From Chrysomallon squamiferum (taxonomy: Eukaryota; Mollusca; Gastropoda; Neomphalida; Peltospiridae): 64,000 bases of DNA. The stretch spans positions 5,712,063-5,776,062 of the forward strand of contig CM022667.1 of NCBI GenBank assembly GCA_012295275.1. The letters run 5' to 3'. The translations under genes and the position numbers were made by a program. Positions within the stretch are counted from its first letter, which is position 1, and each line of letters starts with the position of its first letter. The notes under the pieces are model-generated. The model did no database searches and was not told the DNA's origin. It worked only from the letters and a program-made list of their open reading frames with translations. Below, piece after piece: positions 29,671-42,599 of this stretch.

Positions 29671-32600
29671 ATAATAATAATAATGATAATAATAATAATG
29701 ATAATAATAATAATACTAATAATAATAATTATTATTATTATTATTATTTTTATTTACTTATTTTATTTGTTTATTTATTTGCTTGTAAAATTATGGTAAA
29801 TTACAAGAAACAAACTGAGCTAGGCACGTAGAATTTAAAGGGGACCACTTACCTCATTTGTTAGAATCTTGTAATTTATATGGCATAGTAAGTAAATATT
29901 GATTAACATTATTAGTAATCGTTATTTCCCCTTAAATGAAACTGTCATTCTTGAACTATTTTAACCATACTACTGGTGAAAAAATTAATTTATATATGTC
30001 GAATTACATGCTAATTTTTGTGTTCGATATTACAGTATAAAGAGAAATCATTGTGAAATAATTGATACATGTTAGTGAATGTGATGGACATAACATCATT
30101 TGGAGACTAAACATATTTGAGTCAGTTACACCTATAAATTCTTCACTTTTATATCTCCTTTTGTAAATGCCAAGTATCATTTCATTAGATCACTATTTTA
30201 TTTTGCGATGATATGCAGAGAAAATAAACACTATGTAGTATATAAAGCATAAAGTTTAATCAATAATGGATCTGTCACAGAAATTTCATCAGAGACACAT
30301 GCAACAGACATTACGCCAGTTAACCTAGAGTTATTGTACAAGACAGAAATACTGACATGAAACACAGTGATTAACCTTTTTCACATAAATAAATAATAAC
30401 CATATATTATACTGATAGAATATCTTCTACATTGTATAATGAATATACTTAATGTTAACATCTTTATAAAGACAAATGTAGAAAAATCATAGTGTTTATT
30501 TTTAAGGAAAATTAAAATTTCATGGCATGGGTTTAATGCTTAAAAACTGGTTTGTGACGTCACATGGAATGAACATGATTAATGTTTCAAACAGTTTTTG
30601 TAGTTTTTAAATTTTTTGGTACCATTTGCACACAGCATTTTTGACAAATCTTATTTTAAAGGGCCTGTTCCGAAGCGTGGTTTTCTCTGACAAAACTTGT
30701 TTTATAATATGTCATCCTAAGTGTTGCAAATATGCATTCTGACTTTTTACATACCTCTGCAAATCAAATTTACATTGAAGTGAAACCAAGTTTTGTAAAA
30801 TCATTTGTTTGCACTGGATAAAAAACCAAAAATTTTGTAAATTCATAACTTCCCTTCTACTTTTATTACAAACATACTTTTTATATAAAATTAATCAGAG
30901 TGAAAAGATCAAGATAATCAAGTATATTTAGAAGGGATAATTTAAATAATCTTAAATGTTTATTTTTAGTGTTTTTTTCCTCTTTTTTTCTCATAAAGCT
31001 AATGTTTTTATTCAGTCCTAGAGTAGACTGTAATAAAAAGATGACAGTTTAAGTACCCTTTCCTCCTGAAAGTAAAAAATGATTAAGAATACATGGAAGA
31101 AAAGTGAATGGATAATGAATTGCAGTGTAATAGTACTTACAGAAGTTACATACAGTGTTTGGTGATGTGAATTTCACCTGGATAAGATTTAGGAAGTGAT
31201 TTTGCAAAAGATGTTTTGGTTAGCCTGTTTTAATATGGGAGTATGGAAATTTGTACAGTGACCTACCTTGTTTATTATGTATGTAGGCGTACTATGAAAT
31301 ATGTTTCAAACATAACAAGTGTAATTTTTCCCACTAACACTAATTAGACACACTTACTCCATCATCAGTTCCAGTATTATTTCTAAGCATTGCTGCAAAC
31401 ACAGGAAAATACTACTGAATATAAATAAAACAAATAGAAAAAACAACAAAATATGTGTTTCAGTAACGGTTGATAAACTGAACCAGGGTGAAGGCATAGT
31501 AGAAGTAAACCCTTTCTCAACAGCTCCGATATTATTTCAACCCACATTTAATCACTTAAATTATAATCTTCTGAAAATAATGGTCATTTTTTGCTCACAA
31601 ACAAAACTTTCATACAGAATTCACGAGGTTCTGACTGCAGAGAATCAGCTTGATGAGTCATTTTCTGACTTGCGAATGAACATGATTCAATTGTCATGAA
31701 TTAAAGTGTCATTTGGCTCTCTCAGGTAGGGCAGGTAGTCATATAGTTGTTTTAAGCCACAATTTGCTTTCATTTCAAAAGATGAAATATTGCTCTTTCT
31801 GGTTGTATGTTTTTGAAAGGGGCCTGTTGCTTGGAAACAGTTAAGAAACTTTACATGTTTTTTGTCACAATTTCCTACCACCATTGAATAAACAAATGAA
31901 GCAAAGGTACTGAACTTTTGTTTTGTAGAGTATGTTTGTAAGTAGAAAACTAGTAGAGGTTAACACAGTAAAGATGAAAGGTAATGTACGAATGATGTTG
32001 GTGATATATGAATGTAGATTCACAATGAGAACACAGTATTTCTGATTGATATTAAATGTTCTTTTTTTTTTTCTTTTTTTTCCATCAATGCAAAGTACCT
32101 TTTGTGCAATAAACTCAAAGATAAAACTTCAGATAACCCTTTCATGCAGTTTTTATTCAGATAGTATCTCAAATAGAGAACAAATCAAGTGTTGAAAAAT
32201 GTGTAAAATTAGTATCATAGTATGGCAGACCAAAAATGCAATAATTTAAGTATTATCAGGAAGTGACAAGATCTCCTTGAAGGGATTGTGTAATTCCTAC
32301 TGAGGACATCACAAGTAATGATTACTACTTCGTAAGATTCACTGAAATCAAAATTAAATCTCACTAAAAATGTATTAAACACACTGCATGTATCACACAG
32401 TGAGGAAAAGAGAATCTACTGTGAGATCAGTTCTCACTGGCTTAATCAAATTAGGTAAATTAATCATTGATAATGAAGGTTCAGATCATGTTTTAGATAC
32501 TGATAAATTATATGTGCACTTGATATTTAGAGTAAGTAAATCTAAGTCCATGTATTATTTAAGAATTTAAATGAAATCTGTTTTTGGTGTAGGTCTATAA

Positions 32601-33943
32601 AGGCCAAGCTGCAAGATTAGAATCCTTTGACTCATTTACCTTTCTTACATGGAGATATTAGCATTCATTCAGTGACACATACATGTCATAAACTGAGTCA
32701 CCAGTGGAAGCTTTGATACAAACTTGGTGGAAACCCAAAATATTAAACTGCTTACATTATGTTGCAGGATAAACAAAAAAACAATAAAATAAAATAAATA
32801 TATATTTGTGCATTTTATATGTGTGTGTTACAGTCAGTCTGTGAAATCAGTTATTATGCATATTGCCTAAATAGATCAGTTATTTCAGATGGTTCCTGTG
32901 GCTACCAAGCAATGTACAAAATAACTGAACATTCCAGGAACTTCATGAAATGACTAAAATTGATGGCCAGCCATTACCCATAATTACTAAAGTGGTTCAA
33001 GTGTTATTGTTGACACTTGTACTGACAACCACATTTTAAGAACAAACATGGATTAGTATGTTGATTATACATTTTAAAATACTGCTTAATATGAATTATA
33101 TATTATATAGTAACTTAATATTAAATTTTTGCTATGGTTTCAGATAAAGAATTTTACCAAAAGTATAGTAGAAAATACATGAATATTACTGAAAAGAAAA
33201 GGTTCTGGTAATTAATGTTTTTCTGGGTTATTCTTAAATAAAAAACCACATAATCTGCTATATTGTTGATGTCTTGTTTTATAAGAGCTTCTTTTCCTCC
33301 CTGATTAGTTTATTCTCAAACCTAGTCATGCTTCTGTTTATACTGTCAAATGGATTAACACAATACTTCAATGGCTTCTGCTAATCTCATAGTACAAACC
33401 TGTTATTATTGCACCAAATGACTTCCATATCTATAAAACTTTTTCTGGGGTTTACTCGTAAGTTCTTTTGTGCAACTGGTTTGTGATGACAGAGTCCTAT
33501 GAAGATTAATTTAAAATTGTCCCCAAAGATAGTAACATTATACAAAATTGTTAATCATGAAACCAGCTGTGGCAGACAAGAATATGTCAAGTGTATCTGT
33601 GCTGGTCCTAGGAGATGCAAGTTCAATTGTTAAAAATGCTTCAAAAATAAAATTAACTATTATATATCAAGGTAACAAATGATTTGTTCTGACTGCATGG
33701 TTAATTACATGTACAATATCTGAAATGATTTGATTTAATTTTAAATAAAGTGTTACATTAAGACTTAAATGGTATGGTATTATAGATAACATTATAATCA
33801 TCTCCATTTGCAATGCTAAATGTGTTTTAAAGAATCAGATATAATGTGAATATAATATTCCTTAAGTTACCTAGACATTTTTTACTTTGAATTTATAAAA
33901 AAATAAAAAAAATATTTTATTTTTATTTTTTATATAGATTAAA

Positions 33944-34010
33944 ATGGCTCAGAACATCGGCAGTGAAATTGCTCTGCTCATCTCTCTTGCTGTTGGTAAC
34001 TTGATTAAAG
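33944..34010 (+). CDS. Gene C, signal-peptide exon, copy 1
   Basis: A strong T-rich acceptor (ttttatatag) at 33,936-33,937 precedes the ATG. The 22 codons read MAQNIGSEIALLISLAVGNL plus two residues, then one G before donor GTAATG, so the exon ends in phase 1. Its length, exon borders and phase match the leaders of genes 2 and 3, while the sequence differs. The next family exon on this strand is the broken Ig exon at 42,302. Copy 2 (37,597) differs by one residue (Ala to Ser in the core). Confidence 0.65.
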
Positions 34011-34096
34011 GTAATGAAATAAATTTTATACATTTAGAAAGTTAAATGAATTATTTGTCAAATTCTTTTAGTCTTATTGTCTTTCAAAGGCAGAGA

Positions 34097-34162
<66 letters not shown>
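34097..34162 (+). repeat. (TG)n microsatellite
   Basis: About 33 TG units just downstream of the signal exon. The equivalent array in the tandem copy (37,751-37,788) is shorter, showing rapid length change since duplication. Confidence 0.97.
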
Positions 34163-34165
<3 letters not shown>

Positions 34166-35410
34166 AAGCCACAAATATCTAAATGTGACAATATAGAAAT
34201 AAAAATCCCAGTTGAAATTGAATTTTCTGATAAATAAAAATTATGTATCGTTATTACACAGAAGAAAATAACAACAAAAATGCAAGGACCAAACCTATGA
34301 AACAAAACACACAGAGAAACAAGCAAAATTCAAATATCTTTATAGATGTTTTGAGTATTGGTAAAGCCAATAGCCATTTTGAAATAGTGTAAAATGAGAT
34401 GTACATTCATAGGAATGAGATTTTTATTTAGTTCATACCCAAATGAAGTAAAATCAATCACTACTTCAGTATCTCACTTCGGGCATCTGATTGTTATGGG
34501 ACTGTGAAATCCACACATGGCTGTTTACACTAAAAATGCGAGACTGACTTTAAAGATTTTATGAACATTTATCCTCAGTGTAAGAATATTCCCATGGAAG
34601 TTTCTTACAAAATCATCAAGATTTTAATCTGAATATTTCCAGAATTTTTGTTTGTGAATAACTGTTAAACACATTGCAAAACAAAGTAATAGCAGATGTG
34701 AAATACAAACACATATACTTTTATTTTTTTTAAATTGATCAGATGTTTGTTATTGTAAAATCTGTAACCACTTCTGAACCTAGTAATATAAAATAATGTA
34801 CAACCTGATTTTTGTTTCTGTTGTAATGTTAATAATGTTGTATAGTGTGGTAGGCACACAGTGACAGGTACAATAATCATTCATTTTGTACTAATCGGGT
34901 CAAATCATATCTGCTGCAGGCATAATTGAACTCATCATTGATCAGTTCACTGTAGATTTAACAATAATATTTCTGTTTATTATAAAGAAGGTTTAATAAA
35001 ACATACAGCAGAATTATTAGCTATTAAACAATATCCTTTATTCCATAAACAGTCAAGATGGTTAGAAGTGAAAGAAGTCATTGAATATTGTTCTGTGATA
35101 TTAAATTGGCAACAAATTATCTTGGTGTATCTTTGTCAGTTATTTTATTGTCAAAAGCTGTTTAGGTTAAATACTCCCAGAACAAAAGCCCTAAGAATGT
35201 TGTCTAAAACAAATTAAAAATAGGTGTAATATTTTTTTTGTTGCAGATCCACAACCAATCCAAAGTCCATTGATTGAATTTTTCTTAATTTTATAACTAT
35301 AAAATTCTTTACAGTGATTAATTATGTAAGATGTTTTATGATATCTTTTTATTATTATTTTTTTTTTATTATTATCATTGGATACTTTGAAGAGCCTGAT
35401 TTGTTGAATT

Positions 35411-37749
35411 CCACAATTTGCTTTCATTTCAAAAGATGAAATATTGCTCTTTCTGGTTGTATGTTTTTGAAAGGGGCCTGTTGCTTGGAAACAGTTAAGA
35501 AACTTTACATGTTTTTTGTCACAATTTCCTACCACCATTGAATAAACAAATGAAGCAAAGGTACTGAACTTTTGTTTTGTAGAGTATGTTTGTAAGTAGA
35601 AAACTAGTAGAGGTTAACACAGTAAAGATGAAAGGTAATGTACGAATGATGTTGGTGATATATGAATGTAGATTCACAATGAGAACACAGTATTTCTGAT
35701 TGATATTAAATGTTCTTTTTTTTTTTCTTTTTTTTCCATCAATGCAAAGTACCTTTTGTGCAATAAACTCAAAGATAAAACTTCAGATAACCCTTTCATG
35801 CAGTTTTTATTCAGATAGTATCTCAAATAGAGAACAAATCAAGTGTTGAAAAATGTGTAAAATTAGTATCATAGTATGGCAGACCAAAATGCAATAATTT
35901 AAGTATTATCAGGAAGTGACAAGATCTCCTTGAAGGGATTGTGTAATTCCTACTGAGGACATCACAAGTAATGATTACTACTTCGTAAGATTCACTGAAA
36001 TCAAAATTAAATCTCACTAAAAATGTATTAAACACACTGCATGTATCACACAGTGAGGAAAAGAGAATCTACTGTGAGATCAGTTCTCACTGGCTTAATC
36101 AAATTAGGTAAATTAATCATTGATAATGAAGGTTCAGATCATGTTTTAGATACTGATAAATTATATGTGCACTTGGTATTTAGAGTAAGTAAATCTAAGT
36201 CCATGTATTATTTAAGAATTTAAATGAAATCTGTTTTTGGTGTAGGTCTATAAAGGCCAAGCTGCAAGATTAGAATCCTTTGACTCATTTACCTTTCTTA
36301 CATGGAGATATTAGCATTCATTCAGTGACACATACATGTCATAAACTGAGTCACCGATGGAAGCTTTGATACAAACTTGGTGGAAACCCAAAATATTAAA
36401 CTGCTTACATTATGTTGCAGGATAAACAAAAAAACAATAAAATAAAATAAATATATATTTGTGCATTTTATATGTGTGTGTTACAGTCAGTCTGTGAAAT
36501 CAGTTATTATGCATATTGCCTAAATAGATCAGTTATTTCAGATGGTTCCTGTGGCTACCAAGCAATGTACAAAATAACTGAACATTCCAGGAACTTCATG
36601 AAATGACTAAAATTGATGGCCAGCCATTACCCATAATTACTAAAGTGGTTCAAGTGTTATTGCTGACACTTGTACTGACAACAACATTTTAAGAACAAAC
36701 ATGGATTAGTATGTTGATTATACATTTTAAAATACTACTTAATATGAATTATATATTATATAGTAACTTAATATTAAATTTTTGCTATGGTTTCAGATAA
36801 AGAATTTTACCAAAAGTATAGTAGAAAATACATGAATATTACTGAAAAGAAAAGGTTCTGGTAATTAATGTTTTTCTGGGTTATTCTTAAATAAAAAACC
36901 ACATAATCTGCTATATTGTTGATGTCTTGTTTTATAAGAGCTTCTTTTCCTCCCTGATTAGTTTATTCTCAAACCTAGTCATGCTTCTGTTTATACTGTC
37001 AAATGGATTAACACAATACTTCAATGGCTTCTGCTAATCTCATAGTACAAACCTGTTATTATTGCACCAAATGACTTCCATATCTATAAAACTTTTTCTG
37101 GGGTTTACTCGTAAGTTCTTTTGTGCAACTGGTTTGTGATGACAGAGTCCTATGAAGATTAATTTAAAATTGTCCCCAAAGATAGTAACATTATACAAAA
37201 TTGTTAATCATGAAACCAGCTGTGGCAGACAAGAATATGTCAAGTGTATCTGTGCTGGTCCTAGGAGATGCAAGTTCAATTGTTAAAAATGCTTCAAAAA
37301 TAAAATTAACTATTATATATCAAGGTAACAAATGATTTGTTCTGACTGCATGGTTAATTACATGTACAATATCTGAAATGATTTGATTTAATTTTAAATA
37401 AAGTGTTACATTAAGACTTAAATGGTATGGTATTATAGATAACATTTTAATCATCTCCATTTGCATTGCTAAATGTGTTTTAAAGAATCAGATATAATGT
37501 GAATATAATATTCCTTAAGTTACCTAGACATTTTTTACTTTGAATTTATAAAAAAATAAAAAAAAGTTTTTATTTTTATTTTTTATATAGATTAAAATGG
37601 CTCAGAACATCGGCAGTGAAATTGCTCTGCTCATCTCTCTTTCTGTTGGTAACTTGATTAAAGGTAATGAAATAAATTTTATACATTTAGAAAGTTAAAT
37701 GAATTATTTGTCAAATTCTTTTAGTCTTATTGTCTTTCAAAGGCAGAGA

Positions 37750-37790
<41 letters not shown>

Positions 37791-39020
37791 AAGCCACAAA
37801 TATCTAAATGTGACAATATAGAAATAAAAATACCAGTTGAAATTGAATTTTCTGATAAATAAAAATTATGTATCGTTATTACACAGAAGAAAATAACAAC
37901 AAAAATGCAAGGACCAAACCTATGAAACAAAACACACAGAGAAACAAGCAAAAATTCAAATATCTTTATAGATGTTTTGAGTATTGGTAAAGCCAATAGC
38001 CATTTTGAAATAGTGTAAAATGAGATGTACATTCATAGGAATGAGATTTTTATTTAGTTCATACCCAAATGAAGTAAAATCAATCACTACTTCAGTATCT
38101 CACTTCGGGCATCTGATTGTTATGGGACTGTGAAATCCACACATGGCTGTTTACACTAAAAATGCGAGACTGACTTTAAAGATTTTATGAACATTTATCC
38201 TCAGTGTAAGAATATTCCCATGGAAGTTTCTTACAAAATCATCAAGATTTTAATCTGAATATTTCCAGAATTTTTGTTTGTGAATAAACTGTTAAACACA
38301 TTGCAAAACAAAGTAATAGCAGATGTGAAATACAAACACATATACTTTTATTTTTTTTAAATTGATCAGATGTTTGTTATTGTAAAATCTGTAACCACTT
38401 CTGAACCTAGTAATATAAAATAATGTACAACCTGATTTTTGTTTCTGTTGTAATGTTAATAATGTTGTATAGTGTGGTAGGCACACAGTGACAGGTACAA
38501 TAATCATTCATTTTGTACTAATCGGGTCAAATCATATCTGCTGCAGGCATAATTGAACTCATCATTGATTTAACAATAATATTTCTGTTTATTATAAAGA
38601 AGGTTTAATAAAACATACAGCAGAATTATTAGCTATTAAACAATATCCTTTATTCCATAAACAGTCAAGATGGTTAGAAGTGAAAGAAGTCATTGAATAT
38701 TGTTCTGTGATATTAAATTGGCAACAAATTATCTTGGTGTATCTTTGTCAGTTATTTTATTGTCAAAAGCTGTTTAGGTTAAATACTCCCAGAACAAAAG
38801 CCCTAAGAATGTTGTCTAAAACAAATTAAAAATAGGTGTAATATTTTTGTTGCAGATCCACAACCAATCCAAAGTCCATTGATTGAATTTTTCTTAATTT
38901 TATAACTATAAAATTCTTTACAGTGATTAATTATGTAAGATGTTTTATGATATCTTTTTATTATTATTTTTTTTTATTATTATCATTGGATACTTCTTAG
39001 AGCCTGATTTGTTGAATTCA
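35411..39020 (+). repeat. Tandem duplication D, copy 2 (~3,610 bp)
   Basis: Second head-to-tail copy of 31,757-35,410. Both units end with gatttgttgaatt; copy 1 then runs into ccacaatttgc of copy 2, while copy 2 runs into unique sequence. The very low divergence makes this one of the youngest events in the window, or an assembly duplication. Confidence 0.95.
37597..37663 (+). CDS. Gene C, signal-peptide exon, copy 2
   Basis: Same length (67 nt), borders and phase 1 end as the exon at 33,944; one base changes Ala to Ser in the hydrophobic core. Being nearer to the Ig exon, it could splice to it directly, with the upstream copy acting as an alternative first coding exon. As the downstream Ig exons are broken, neither is likely to make a full receptor. 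Confidence 0.62.
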
Positions 39021-42000
39021 TTACCAACTTCCAGGACTGATTAATGTCTAAACTAAACTTGTTCCATTTAGTGCTTTCTTTCAGCTCTGCATTCTGCCTA
39101 ATATTACACTGTTCACTGAAATTTTGCTTTAAAATTACTTATTTTACATAGCCTTTGTGGTCATTATTAACAAGTGGTTTATATATGTGTCTTGTCCATA
39201 ACCTTTGGATTACCAGTTGTGTATCATTGGACAAGGAAAAAGATCTGCACAATGCATAGCTTAATATATTATTCCGAACTTAGTCAAATTTTAATGGGGA
39301 TGAGGTTTTATTACACAAATGTCCTTTATTTCTAAATTTTATTTTTATATAATTTGTTATTATGATTATTTATTTTATGTTATTTATTTATTTATTTATT
39401 TAGTTAGTTTTTAATATTTTAATTTTTAACTTTTTAACTTTTTATTACTTGATTGCTACTTATAAAATGCTTCTAATGTTTTCATTAAGAATTATCTAAT
39501 GTTGTTGTCAGTGGTACATTAGTACTTTAACAATGATTTAGAGGCCATTAATTAATTGTCAGTTATTAGTTAGGATACTACATTGTGAATAGTCACTGGC
39601 ACGTATATGTGACAGAGAAATTACCAGTGGTTCCACTAAAAAGGTTTGATCCTAGATGACAGTATATAACTATAGATAAAATAATGAATGTGCCAAATAG
39701 AATTGATTTTTCTCTGTGTTAATGCATTAGAAATAAGTTAAATTTTGATTAATAGCACAGATGACATTAAATACATAGAAATATAATAAACATAGAAATG
39801 CAGATATTTTCAGAAGTATTTCAAGTACAAATACATTTTTTTTCTCTGCTTTTAATTCTGAGGCACATATTGCACCACTTCACAACAACAACTGTTAGTC
39901 TCATCAGTTTACAAGTTTTGTTGATTACATAAGATTTTCAAAATTCTCATCAATCAGGTGACACACTGAATATTCTCTCCACTGGAGCAGATCAAAATAT
40001 GAAATCATTTTAGAAGAATTGTTAGATGTTCTTGAAAAAAAAAAAAAAATAGAAAAAAAAAATACCTTGTAAAAGTCAAGAAATACAAATGTAAATATTT
40101 TTCATTATGGAAAGGTCAAACATAAATATAAAAGTGTCAAATTAAAAGTAACAACAATGTATTGTTAGTTTATCAGGCAGTATCAACCTGAATGTGATTA
40201 TACATCTGTTTACACAATGGATAATACTCAATTTAAGAATTTCTTACTGAAAGTCTGATATCTGATACACAAGACTGATAATACTATTTTCAGAATCTGA
40301 AAAGTGGTAGGATCAAGGTGGATACTATGAGAAGTAGCTGTATCATACAGCTGTAAGAGAAAATGCAATAGTGAATGAAAAACTCTGACTCAACACCATC
40401 TACTGTTACCTATTCATCTTCTTACTAGTTATTTTCCGTTTATTAATTTATTTTAAATGAATCACAAAACATGTTATTGCATGTCAAATTAGAATGATCT
40501 CTGTAGAAAAGTAATGGATTCCATTTGTCTTTAATTTCAACTGAAAGTCATATTTTAACACAATTAACTCAGTTTGGTTATTGTTTCTAATTATAAATCA
40601 TGACTGCATGGTATTTTTCAAAGAAAAGTCTAAGTTATTTTATATTTCTGGCACTTTATATGTTTATGTTGTCATGTAAATGGTTATACCAAAATATGTC
40701 TTATTCTGTTCCACTACATGAAGGTTATGATAATAATCCATATATACATAGATAGACAATTTGTCACCAATATCAAAAGACCTTATATAACATTGATTAT
40801 TTTTTTTTTTTTTTTTTTTTTTTATTTTTTTTTTATTTTTTAAGAACTGGAATATCAAAGTTCATTTATTGTCATCTTAGTTGAGATTTAACTTAATCCA
40901 AAAATCTTTAATCCCAACATTTTATTACCATTTTTCTTTAATGAGGAAAGAAACGTTCTACTGAAGATAATAAATCATTTGTTACACAGAATGGAATTCA
41001 CTGGCTATTTCTATATCCCATCCAGTGTCAGTGACTGGTCTGATGATGACTATGGTAGGTGATGTAAAATTAAAAATCAGTTAAATAATTTACAGGTTGT
41101 AATAAGCTGATAAAATAATTATCTTGTGTTAACATATTTCATTTTCTTCTTCCATGCTAAATGCCAATTAAACATTTTCAGCCTCTATGTAAAAGTGTAA
41201 ACCTAGCAGAGATGCTAGAAAGTCTAAACAGCTGGGATGATAATTTGTTTTACCATGTCTTAATTTTGCTCAGTGTTCTTCTGTTTGACTTTTCACTTGA
41301 GGATGCAGTTTTGAAGTAGACCAACATTGCAAAGATGTTTGAATAGAGCTTCATATTATATCTGAAAAATTAAATATTGTCAGTAAACAGAAATAGTTTC
41401 TCATAGAAATATAACCTTGTTTTTTAAGCTTGATGTCATCTGGCTGATATAAAAATTACATCTGCACTAATGTTGAATAAAAACAAGTTATTTGTTAGTG
41501 ACAGAACATGGGCTGACTTAATATCTTTTCCCAATGTATTTTTTTTTAATAAAACCAATATGTATAATTTTAATCATTTACCTTGGAAGACAAACACCAA
41601 ATCTCTTCAGTCAGACACTATAATTTAGCTATGAACTACATTCCGATGTCCCTGTTGTTAAGACATGATAAAAGCTATATAAACATAGTTAAATAAAGAA
41701 TGTTTTGGAAAAGTACTTTTATTTCCCCAAGCCTAGTTTATATTAGCAGAAAGTTTCATTGAAGAGTAAATAAAAGCTGATTTTTCAACGAGTTGTAGTT
41801 CATTGCTTTAGCATTAGCAAACCTTCAGTCTTTATTTATCAGGAATAGTAGGCTTTTATAGCAAAAATGTATTAGTACACAGCAGAAATCATAGAAAATG
41901 ATTATCTTCTTGTAAATTATTTCAATTTTCTGAGCAGTGTTTGCTTTAATGTTTTCAAATAACACAGATATACATTTAATCTGTTAAGGTCACCTAAATG

Positions 42001-42194
42001 AAAGTCTGTTTATGTTTTATATATAACCATTTTAATTTATTACCACATTCTTTAGCACATGTTGCTTTACCAACATCACAGACTTCTCTGATTTCAGCAC
42101 AGTTAAATAACTGTTAGTTAAGAAATAAAATAGAGCCGAAATAAATGTAATGTCAAAAATAATAGATTTACCTGGTTTTTAATAATAATTACAG
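39021..42194 (+). other. No gene seen (gene C intron-like interval)
   Basis: AT-rich DNA with poly-A/T runs at 40,037-40,062 and 40,800-40,845 and a TTTA patch at 39,380-39,404. Lies between the gene C leader exons and its Ig pseudo-exon; no exon of the family was recognised. Confidence 0.45.
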
Positions 42195-42242
42195 GTAAGA
42201 CTACTACAACACTTGACTGTATGTACAACAAGTACACAGTAT
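42195..42242 (+). pseudogene. Truncated repeat of the gene C Ig exon start
   Basis: The acceptor taataataattacag and the first ~30 bases of the Ig exon (KTTTTLDCM frame) occur here, about 107 bp before the same sequence at the real exon (EATTTLECM frame). The copy then breaks off. This is a small tandem duplication of an acceptor plus the exon's 5' end. Confidence 0.65.
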
Positions 42243-42301
42243 GTAAAATAACTGTAATATTAAAAATAACAGATATACCTGATATTTAATAATAATTACA
42301 G

Positions 42302-42599
42302 GTGAGGCTACTACAACACTTGAGTGTATGGGTGGTGGACAACAAGGACACAGAACACAGTTGGTGTGTAAAGTTAGTGGTACTGTTAGAAGTGGAATCA
42401 TCTTCATAGCACCAGGAGGAATACAAGTTGTGCCGTGTAACTCGGTGTGTAGGATCACCTGGTTACTCTGCTGTTGCTGACTCACAAACACAGATAACTC
42501 TAACTATTCAGTCTTTCAACCCTGATACAGATGCTGAAACATGGAAATGTCAGGATTGAGGAAATGGAAATCCATCAGCTTGTACCAAAACTGAATTAT
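42302..42599 (+). pseudogene. Gene C, Ig-like domain exon with frameshift and stop
   Basis: The acceptor aattacag and donor GTGAGT are intact. The exon begins GEATTTLECMGGGQQGHRTQ, continues QLVCKVSGTV as in gene 2, and reaches VVPCNSV near 42,450. There the frame changes. In the second frame SPGYSAVADSQTQITLTIQS, then DAETWKCQD, a TGA, and GNGNPSACTKTEL complete the domain. So one frameshift and one nonsense codon break a domain clearly homologous to the gene 2 Ig exon (CKVSG, PGYS, QITL, TWxC, ACTK). The length (298 nt) is not a multiple of three, unlike the intact family members. Confidence 0.88.

Larger units (their letters stand above)
28455..31756. other. Intergenic region upstream of gene 3 and gene C
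   Basis: Gene 3's promoter should lie just above 28,455, and gene C starts rightwards further on. Apart from the MITE (29,157-29,365), poly-A and AAT/TTA arrays at 29,111-29,135, 29,372-29,464 and 29,640-29,745, I see nothing recognisable. Confidence 0.45.
31757..35410 (+). repeat. Tandem duplication D, copy 1 (3,654 bp)
   Basis: The sequence beginning ccacaatttgc at 31,757 starts again at 35,411, head to tail. By eye the copies differ by roughly a dozen substitutions, a longer TG array here (34,097-34,162) and a 15-base piece near 34,940-34,955 absent from copy 2. Each copy contains one gene C signal exon. Confidence 0.95.

Noticed and set aside
32388-32570. 60-codon frame conserved in both D copies
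   Set aside because: The copies are nearly identical overall, so conservation carries no information; no recognisable domain.
34942-35217. 91-codon open frame (KHTAELLAIKQYP...WLEVKEVIEYC) in duplication D
   Set aside because: It reads rather like protein but lacks an early ATG, its start region is altered by the 15-base difference in copy 2, and I recognise no family.
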